DNA from: SVTX01 sp045653805
Lineage (GTDB): Bacteria; Bacillota; Clostridia; Oscillospirales; CAG-272
Direction: 5' to 3'
DNA: 15,443 nucleotides
NCBI GenBank assembly: GCA_045653805.1
Contig: JAZOMF010000004.1
Location: 1-15,443 of the forward strand
This document shows, piece after piece, positions 1 to 3,900 of this stretch. A program made the position numbers and the translations under genes. The notes beneath the pieces are model-generated. The model saw nothing but the letters and a program-made list of their open reading frames with translations. It did not search any database and had not been told where the DNA came from. Within the stretch, counting starts at the first letter, position 1; each line of letters opens with the position of its first letter.

Positions 1-84
1 CGCCGTCCCCTACGGTTTTAAACGTTTGCCAATTTGTTTACCGTAGAAGGATTTTAAACGATTTCGCGGTCGTAGGGGACGGCG
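1..84. repeat. Fold-back intergenic repeat at the left edge
   Basis: A perfect 14-bp inverted repeat, CGCCGTCCCCTACG at 1-14 and its complement at 71-84, encloses a second dyad (CTACGGT at 10-16 against ACCGTAG at 40-46). TTTTAAACG occurs at 16-24 and 52-60. No coding frame or transposase is visible. The structure resembles a small MITE- or BIME-like fold-back element. It may begin before the window, since the first arm starts at base 1. Dispersed repeats of this GTAGGGG style are, from general knowledge, common between genes in gut Clostridia, but that cannot be verified here. Confidence 0.6.
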
Positions 85-156
85 CCCTCGACGTCCCGTG
101 ACGAACATTTTTAAACCAACGAGGCGGGAGGAGCAAGCCCCTCCCCTACGGTTTTA
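75..156. repeat. Second block of GC-rich dyads and a direct repeat
   Basis: GGGACG (76-81) pairs with CGTCCC (92-97), and GGGAGG (126-131) pairs with CCTCCC (140-145). TCCCCTACGGTTTTA at 142-156 repeats positions 6-20 exactly. TTTTAAAC recurs at 109-116. Together with 1-84 this makes the first 160 bases a composite of short repeats with no gene. From 157 to about 204 I see nothing recognisable before the cca promoter. Confidence 0.5.
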
Positions 157-204
157 GGGTGTCGCCATCTCCCCGATAAATCAAAATTTGAAGTTAAAAA
201 TTCA

Positions 205-233
205 TTGACATTTGGACGAAATTAGATTATAAT
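205..233 (+). promoter_or_regulatory. Vegetative promoter for cca
   Basis: TTGACA at 205-210 and TATAAT at 228-233 are separated by exactly 17 bases, a textbook housekeeping sigma factor promoter. Further -10-like hexamers follow at 239-244 (TGTAAT) and 250-255 (TATAAT), because the -10 lies inside an 11-bp tandem repeat. The leader to the ATG at 283 would be about 40 nt. Confidence 0.85.
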
Positions 234-253
234 TAGATTGTAATTAAATTATA
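221..253 (+). repeat. Three tandem 11-bp AT-rich units over the cca -10 region
   Basis: ATTAGATTATA (221-231), ATTAGATTGTA (232-242) and ATTAAATTATA (243-253) are direct tandem copies with one or two changes; a decayed fourth unit (ATAAATACATA) may follow. The unit is close to one helical turn, and each unit boundary recreates a TATAAT-like hexamer. Confidence 0.75.
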
Positions 254-282
254 ATAAATACATATCGAAAGGAGGGCATTTT

Positions 283-1461
283 ATGATAAAAAATTATCCC
301 GAAAACGTTACAAAAATCGCAAAAATTTTATCTGACAACGGACACCGCGCATATGCCGTTGGCGGCTGTATGCGAGACGTTATAATGGGCAGAACGCCCA
401 ATGATTGGGACATGACCACCGATTGCTCTCCCGAGGATATGATAAAAATTTTTGATGCGGCAGGCGTGAGAACCATCCCCACCGGACTTAAGCACGGCAC
501 CGTCTCCGTACTTCTTAACGGCGAAATTTACGAATGCACCACATTCCGCATCGACGGAAGCTACACTGATTCGCGCCATCCCGATGCCGTCACCTTCACA
601 ACCGATATAACTGAAGACCTGCGCCGCCGTGATTTCACTGTAAACGCCATGGCGGGCGACCCGCTTTCGGCTGACGGCGCGATAGTGGACGTTTTCGGAG
701 GTTGCGATGACATTGAAAAAAAGATAATTCGTGCAGTTGGCGATCCCGAAACTCGCTTTACCGAGGATGCGCTCCGAATCCTGCGCGCTATCCGTTTTGC
801 AACCGTTCTCGACTTTGAAATTGAAGAGAAAACCAAGCAGGCGGCAATTCGTCTCGGAGAAAGACTTTCAAGTGTTTCTGCCGAGAGAAAAAGCGTTGAA
901 CTGGAGAAAATGATGCTTTCTCCCCATGCCGACCGCGGAATTTCGCTTTTACTTGAAACCGACACCGCAAAATATATTCATCCAGACATAAAATCTCCGA
1001 GAGTGCCGATATCTTCTCTTCCAAACCGCTTCTCAACTCGACTTGCGGCGCTTTTCGATACTGTTCCTACCATCTCCTGCATGAAGCTCTCGAGAGAGAC
1101 CGTAAATGCGGTCAAATTGCTCTCCGATGACGCTTTTTTTGAAGAAATCACGTCAAAATTTAAAGAAAATGACGCAACCGCCCGATATATGCTGGCAAAG
1201 TACGGAGAGCTCGCCTGCGATGCCGCTCTTTTGCGGGGTCGGAATAATCTCGCTGAAGAAATAGCTAAAGAAAACGATAAATCACCCTGTGTCTCCCTTC
1301 GAGACCTCGCTGCCTCCGGAAACGATCTCATTTCTGCAGGCATTGAAGCAAAAAAACTGGGCGGCATCATGTCTTCTCTTCTGCTTTCGGTAATTGAAGA
1401 ACAATCCTTAAATCAAAAGGATAACCTGATATCGATGGCTCGAAAATTGGCGAATCGGTGA
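283..1461 (+). CDS. cca: CCA tRNA nucleotidyltransferase
   Basis: This enzyme adds or repairs the 3'-terminal CCA of tRNAs in the cytoplasm, using CTP and ATP without a nucleic acid template. The 392-residue product has the class II nucleotidyltransferase signature: GG at residues 27-28 with Arg31, then the catalytic DWD at 41-43. RRDFT is at 115-119 and the EDALR motif, which in this family reads CTP or ATP, is at 161-165 followed by RAIRFA. The C-terminal part is helical-looking tRNA-binding sequence with no obvious HD phosphohydrolase motif. The start is fixed by AAAGGAGG seven bases before the ATG and by the strong promoter upstream. The next gene follows 11 bases after the stop, so the two are probably co-transcribed. 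The EDxxR and general length favour a CCA enzyme over a poly(A) polymerase, though some Firmicutes split the A- and CC-adding activities. Confidence 0.95.
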   Translation: MIKNYPENVTKIAKILSDNGHRAYAVGGCMRDVIMGRTPNDWDMTTDCSPEDMIKIFDAAGVRTIPTGLKHGTVSVLLNGEIYECTTFRIDGSYTDSRHPDAVTFTTDITEDLRRRDFTVNAMAGDPLSADGAIVDVFGGCDDIEKKIIRAVGDPETRFTEDALRILRAIRFATVLDFEIEEKTKQAAIRLGERLSSVSAERKSVELEKMMLSPHADRGISLLLETDTAKYIHPDIKSPRVPISSLPNRFSTRLAALFDTVPTISCMKLSRETVNAVKLLSDDAFFEEITSKFKENDATARYMLAKYGELACDAALLRGRNNLAEEIAKENDKSPCVSLRDLAASGNDLISAGIEAKKLGGIMSSLLLSVIEEQSLNQKDNLISMARKLANR

Positions 1462-1472
1462 AAGGATCTACT

Positions 1473-1997
1473 ATGTTTAAAAAAACAATAAGACACAAAA
1501 ATATCTCTGCAAAAATTTCGGCTCTGCTCTGCCTTCTCTGCGGTGCGGCACTCTTTATACTCGCAGGCAGAGGAATGTTAGCAATTCCCGTGCTGGCTCA
1601 AGCACTTTCAATTATTCTCATAGTAGTCGCTATTTATATCTCTTCGGCATATTTGCTTCGCGAATACACTTATTCCATTGAGCAAAGCACCCTAATCAGC
1701 GAGGATGATGACGGTATCAGTAAGTACGATATCATCATTAACGAAAGAAAAAGCAATAAGCAAGTAAAGGTTTGCCACATTGAGTTAAATGATGTAACTC
1801 AAATTAATGTCATCGACCCCAAAAATAGAAAAAAGATTCAATCCGAGCGCAAGAATATGAAGCGATACACCTATGACACCCGTTTTGCCGCAAGTATGCA
1901 GATTGAAATACGCGCCAACATAGACCAAGAAGAATATTCCATTATAGTTTCCTATGATGACGAGCTGCTGGATACATTTAAGAAATTAGGAAAATAA
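1473..1997 (+). CDS. Small two-helix membrane protein, unknown function
   Basis: I do not recognise a family. The ATG at 1473 is preferred over an in-frame GTG at 1458, because AAAGGA sits six bases before the ATG and the GTG would overlap the cca stop. The product is about 174 residues. It has a basic N-terminus (MFKKTIRHKN), then two adjacent hydrophobic stretches at roughly residues 15-35 and 38-62, separated by a short turn (AGRGMLA). A soluble, charged, strand-rich domain makes up the rest, with a Lys/Arg-rich segment around DPKNRKKIQSERKNMKR. This two-helix hairpin plus soluble domain resembles bacterial PH-like membrane proteins in outline only. It is the last gene of the short cca unit, and a strong hairpin lies about 100 bases downstream. 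Confidence 0.75.
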   Translation: MFKKTIRHKNISAKISALLCLLCGAALFILAGRGMLAIPVLAQALSIILIVVAIYISSAYLLREYTYSIEQSTLISEDDDGISKYDIIINERKSNKQVKVCHIELNDVTQINVIDPKNRKKIQSERKNMKRYTYDTRFAASMQIEIRANIDQEEYSIIVSYDDELLDTFKKLGK

Positions 1998-2004
1998 CAT
2001 CTTT

Positions 2005-2023
2005 TAAAAAACAAGGAGCTTTC
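2005..2023 (+). repeat. Left arm of a 19-bp inverted repeat
   Basis: The 19 bases beginning TAAAAAACAAGG and ending AGCTTTC are identical to the reverse complement of 3212-3230. Identity stops on both sides of the arms. The pair brackets two minus-strand genes and the hairpin array (1226 bp in all). Each arm contains an AAGGAG core, so part of the conservation could reflect a ribosome-binding leader. Confidence 0.7.
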
Positions 2024-2052
2024 CAACGGTGCGCAAAATTAGCGGAGAAATT

Positions 2053-2085
2053 ATGGTCAGTTGGTTAATAATTGCCTCGCTGTAA
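2053..2085 (+). other. Possible tiny ORF or gene remnant (10 codons)
   Basis: ATG at 2053 is preceded by GGAG five bases upstream and reads MVSWLIIASL then TAA. The peptide is hydrophobic. Nothing else supports expression. It may be the stump of a longer gene lost during formation of the segment bounded by the 19-bp repeats. Confidence 0.2.
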
Positions 2086-2096
2086 ACAAATAAGTA

Positions 2097-2135
2097 ACCC
2101 CTACAGATTTTTCAAAATCTGTAGGGGTAATTTTT
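2097..2135. terminator. Bidirectional terminator between convergent genes
   Basis: A perfect 15-bp stem, ACCCCTACAGATTTT (2097-2111) with its complement at 2114-2128, is followed on the + strand by AATTTTT. It can end transcription of the cca unit. On the minus strand the tail is TTACTTATTTG, a weaker U-tract, and the hairpin sits directly after the stop of the 2134-2520 gene. Confidence 0.75.
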
Positions 2136-2520
2136 ATTTAGTAATTCGCCATTTCATGGATTCTGCAATAACGTACGATCCTTTTTTCTTATCTTCTGCA
2201 CTTGTATAAATATCATCCATCCAAATAATTTGATTATTTTCGTTAAAAAACACGGAAACATCTAAAATTTCCGATTGATTGTCTTTGATTTGCCATTCCA
2301 AAAGATTGTCAAACTCTATTTCAACCACAGCATCCCAAATGCTTGTCACTAATATTTGGAGAACCAACTTTGTTTTTGCAGGTTCAAAATAATGACCACC
2401 TTTTATTTTCGATATGCCATTGTTATTATATTTAACCTCCACAACATATCCATCGTGTAACGAGTTGGTTTTATCAAGAAAATCCTTTATATCATTTGTA
2501 CTCTTTATTGAATGTAACAT
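2134..2520 (-). CDS. Hypothetical protein, 128 aa
   Basis: I do not recognise the family. The start at 2520 is set by AAGGAGG seven bases upstream; the frame is open 26 codons further but without a better signal. The product is soluble, acidic to neutral, and has no signal peptide or membrane segment. It begins MLHSIKSTNDIKDFLDK, has a conserved-looking SLHDGYVVEV near residue 22, and continues as alternating strands ending in MKWRITK. Small proteins with an N-terminal His-Asp and this strand pattern occur among immunity-like and accessory genes, but that is only a loose resemblance. It lies 82 bases downstream of the four-helix-bundle gene on the same strand, so the two probably share a transcript, and it ends at the bidirectional terminator. 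Both sit inside the 19-bp inverted repeats. Confidence 0.75.
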   Translation of the reverse strand: MLHSIKSTNDIKDFLDKTNSLHDGYVVEVKYNNNGISKIKGGHYFEPAKTKLVLQILVTSIWDAVVEIEFDNLLEWQIKDNQSEILDVSVFFNENNQIIWMDDIYTSAEDKKKGSYVIAESMKWRITK

Positions 2521-2563
2521 TATGCTTCCTCCTTCTACAAATCGTTGTTTTATCGCCAGTTTC

Positions 2564-2596
2564 GCCTTTGTATTACAAAGGCATCGGGCAAAGCCC
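2564..2596. repeat. Two adjacent palindromes between the two small genes
   Basis: GCCTTTGTA-T-TACAAAGGC (2564-2582) is a 19-base near-perfect dyad, and GGGC-AAA-GCCC (2586-2596) is a mini-hairpin next to it. They occupy the 82-base gap between the four-helix-bundle stop and the downstream start, upstream of its ribosome site. They could be an operator dyad, an RNA processing or attenuation hairpin, or another member of the mini-hairpin style seen at 3009-3208. Confidence 0.5.
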
Positions 2597-2602
2597 ATAC
2601 CC

Positions 2603-2959
2603 CTATTCTTGTTTTGCTTTAACAGTATTTAACGATGCAATTAACATTCGGCGTAAAGCTCCACAATCATTTTGAATTGCCTTGTATGAGGTTTGTTCTA
2701 TACACCCTGTTTCAAACAACAGCTCAAGCCAATATTCGGTTTCGTAGCATTCCTTTTGCGCTATTTCGAGTTTGGATATGAAATCCTTCGTGCCTTGCGC
2801 ATACTGTGCCTCGTGAATGTTTGCTCCAATAGAAGTACCTGAGCGTAATAATTGATTTATCAGAACAGTTTCTTTGTGTTCTGATTTCATATTACGGCAG
2901 AGGAAAACGATATTCTTGGCAAATTCCTTTGCTTTATCTCTTAAAATGCTGTTTGACAT
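2603..2959 (-). CDS. Four-helix bundle protein (S23/IVP-like)
   Basis: The 118-residue product matches the four-helix-bundle family first known from intervening sequences in 23S rRNA genes and related in fold to Avd of diversity-generating retroelements. Typical features are the N-terminal basic helix (RDKAKEFAKNIVFLCRNM), then the hallmark LLRSGTSIGANIHEAQYAQGTKDFISKLEIAQKECYETEYWLELL, and the final helix GALRRMLIASLNTVKAK. Members are small and helical; some bind nucleic acid, but no general function is established. I take the ATG at 2959 because residue 1 of MSNSILRDK aligns with usual family starts; an upstream ATG at 2989 lies between the promoter -10 and the AGAGGT site. A strong promoter lies immediately upstream, and beyond it is a structured repeat array. 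Because related proteins are tied to structured RNA or DNA, a link between this protein and the array is a reasonable guess only. Confidence 0.88.
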   Translation of the reverse strand: MSNSILRDKAKEFAKNIVFLCRNMKSEHKETVLINQLLRSGTSIGANIHEAQYAQGTKDFISKLEIAQKECYETEYWLELLFETGCIEQTSYKAIQNDCGALRRMLIASLNTVKAKQE

Positions 2960-2980
2960 AATTCCATTACCTCTACAATT

Positions 2981-3009
2981 ATTGTACATCTAAACCGGCA
3001 ATAAGTCAA
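2981..3009 (-). promoter_or_regulatory. Promoter of the four-helix-bundle gene
   Basis: On the minus strand TTGACT (3009-3004) and TACAAT (2986-2981) are spaced by exactly 17 bases. The -35 box directly touches the last copy of the array 9-mer (AATATCAC then TTGACT). Transcription would begin near 2974, so the array would lie upstream of this start and not in its mRNA. Confidence 0.8.
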
Positions 3010-3178
3010 GTGATATTCCGACTTCGTCGGAGTGATATTATTGCTATCGCAATAGTGATATTGAAGCCTACGGCTTCAGTGATATTCTATTCGCCATTTA
3101 ACTCGCGTAGCGAATACCACTCGGCGTAAGCCGAATATCACTGCGAAGCAATAGAACTCGCCGAAGGCGAATAGAACT
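3009..3178. repeat. Convergent array of 9-mers alternating with mini-hairpins
   Basis: On the + strand AGTGATATT occurs at 3009-3017, 3031-3039, 3054-3062 and 3078-3086. On the minus strand related 9-mers read toward them: AGTTCTATT (3178-3170 and 3158-3150), AGTGATATT (3142-3134), AGTGGTATT (3121-3113) and a degraded AGTTAAATG (3103-3095). Between copies lie different perfect hairpins: CCGAC-TTC-GTCGG, ATTGC-TATC-GCAAT and GAAGCC-TAC-GGCTTC on the left; on the minus strand CGCC-TTC-GGCG, GC-TTC-GC, CGGC-TTAC-GCCG and CGC-TAC-GCG on the right. This is not CRISPR: units are 20-24 bases and the spacers are palindromes. It recalls REP/BIME elements (short conserved tag plus palindrome, in inverted orientation), but no REP-associated transposase is in the window. 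Function unknown. Confidence 0.85.
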
Positions 3179-3208
3179 GTCGTGATACTCCGTTAAGAGT
3201 ATCACGAC
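3179..3208. repeat. 12-bp perfect hairpin at the outer end of the array
   Basis: GTCGTGATACTC (3179-3190), loop CGTTAA, and its complement at 3197-3208. Each arm contains GTGATACT, close to the array 9-mer, so this palindrome looks like two 9-mers facing each other. It lies downstream of the lipoprotein stop on the minus strand but lacks a U-tract, so it is a poor intrinsic terminator, though it might stabilise the mRNA 3' end. Confidence 0.6.
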
Positions 3209-3211
3209 AAA

Positions 3212-3230
3212 GAAAGCTCCTTGTTTTTTA
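3212..3230 (-). repeat. Right arm of the 19-bp inverted repeat
   Basis: This is the exact reverse complement of 2005-2023. It lies between the outer array hairpin and the lipoprotein stop codon. No clear target-site duplication flanks the pair, beyond TA at each outer end, which belongs to the arm itself. Confidence 0.7.
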
Positions 3231-3244
3231 TTATATGCCAACCA

Positions 3245-3868
3245 TCAATACGTTGGACAATCCAAATACCAATCTCCTCTTTCAAAGGTGAATGAAAGAG
3301 TTATTGTTATTCTCTTGCTGTCCTCAATTGAATAGCTCTCTACTGTCACATTAATATAGTCGGCACTGGATGGTTCTATAATGGTCATCGTGGAATAGTC
3401 GTAAATTCGCTCGTTTACGATAAATCCGTGAAGATCGGTATTCTGGTAGAGATATTTTCCGTCGTCATACAAGCGAAGATACGCGCCGCTATTTCCCGTG
3501 AGTATTCCATCAAATACGCCCTCATACACGGCGGCAAGATATTCTTTTGAATACACCTGCTCTGCCGCATATTTAATAGAGTCTATTGACGTATACCGGG
3601 AATTTTCATTAAGGCGGTCATACCCACTCAAATTATCGCCGGAATACACCATTTTTCTATCGGAAAGCGAGCTTTCACGTCTGAAAACAGGTAATCCAAC
3701 ACCAAAAAATATTACGTTCAGCTCCTTTGACTCCTCGACAAGGTAAATCAGTCTTTCTTTTACGTCATCAAGCTCGGGGGCATTACTATTCTGGCAGGAC
3801 ACCATCGATAATATAGAGCAAAAGCTCATTATTAAAGCAAGAACACTGGCTAAAATTCTTTTTCTCAT
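3245..3868 (-). CDS. Small lipoprotein, unknown function
   Basis: The 207-residue product starts with a lipoprotein signal peptide: MRKR, a hydrophobic core (ILASVLALIMSFCSILSM) and a lipobox ending VSC with the predicted lipidated Cys at residue 26, so it should be anchored on the outer face of the membrane. The mature part is soluble. Its last strand, FERGDWYLDCPTY, resembles the closing motif of NTF2-like fold lipoproteins of Clostridia, a weak resemblance. The ATG has GGAG six bases upstream. It begins 32 bases after the gyrA stop with no terminator between, so it probably rides on the gyrA transcript. I do not recognise a named family or role. Confidence 0.85.
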   Translation of the reverse strand: MRKRILASVLALIMSFCSILSMVSCQNSNAPELDDVKERLIYLVEESKELNVIFFGVGLPVFRRESSLSDRKMVYSGDNLSGYDRLNENSRYTSIDSIKYAAEQVYSKEYLAAVYEGVFDGILTGNSGAYLRLYDDGKYLYQNTDLHGFIVNERIYDYSTMTIIEPSSADYINVTVESYSIEDSKRITITLSFTFERGDWYLDCPTY

Positions 3869-3900
3869 TTGTTACTCCGATTTTTTGAGCTTCTGAAAAA

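Noticed and set aside
180..282. Riboswitch or T-box ahead of cca
   Set aside because: The leader after the promoter is about 40 bases of AT-rich sequence, too short for a riboswitch, with no terminator stem.
1458..1472. GTG start for the small membrane protein
   Set aside because: The ATG at 1473 has AAAGGA at ideal spacing, while the GTG has no site and overlaps the cca stop.
2005..2023. Insertion sequence with transposase
   Set aside because: Inverted arms exist, but neither enclosed gene resembles a transposase or recombinase, and no target duplication is evident, so only a bounded segment is claimed.
3009..3178. CRISPR array
   Set aside because: The repeat is only nine bases, the spacers are 7-15 base palindromes, orientation reverses midway, and no cas gene is nearby.
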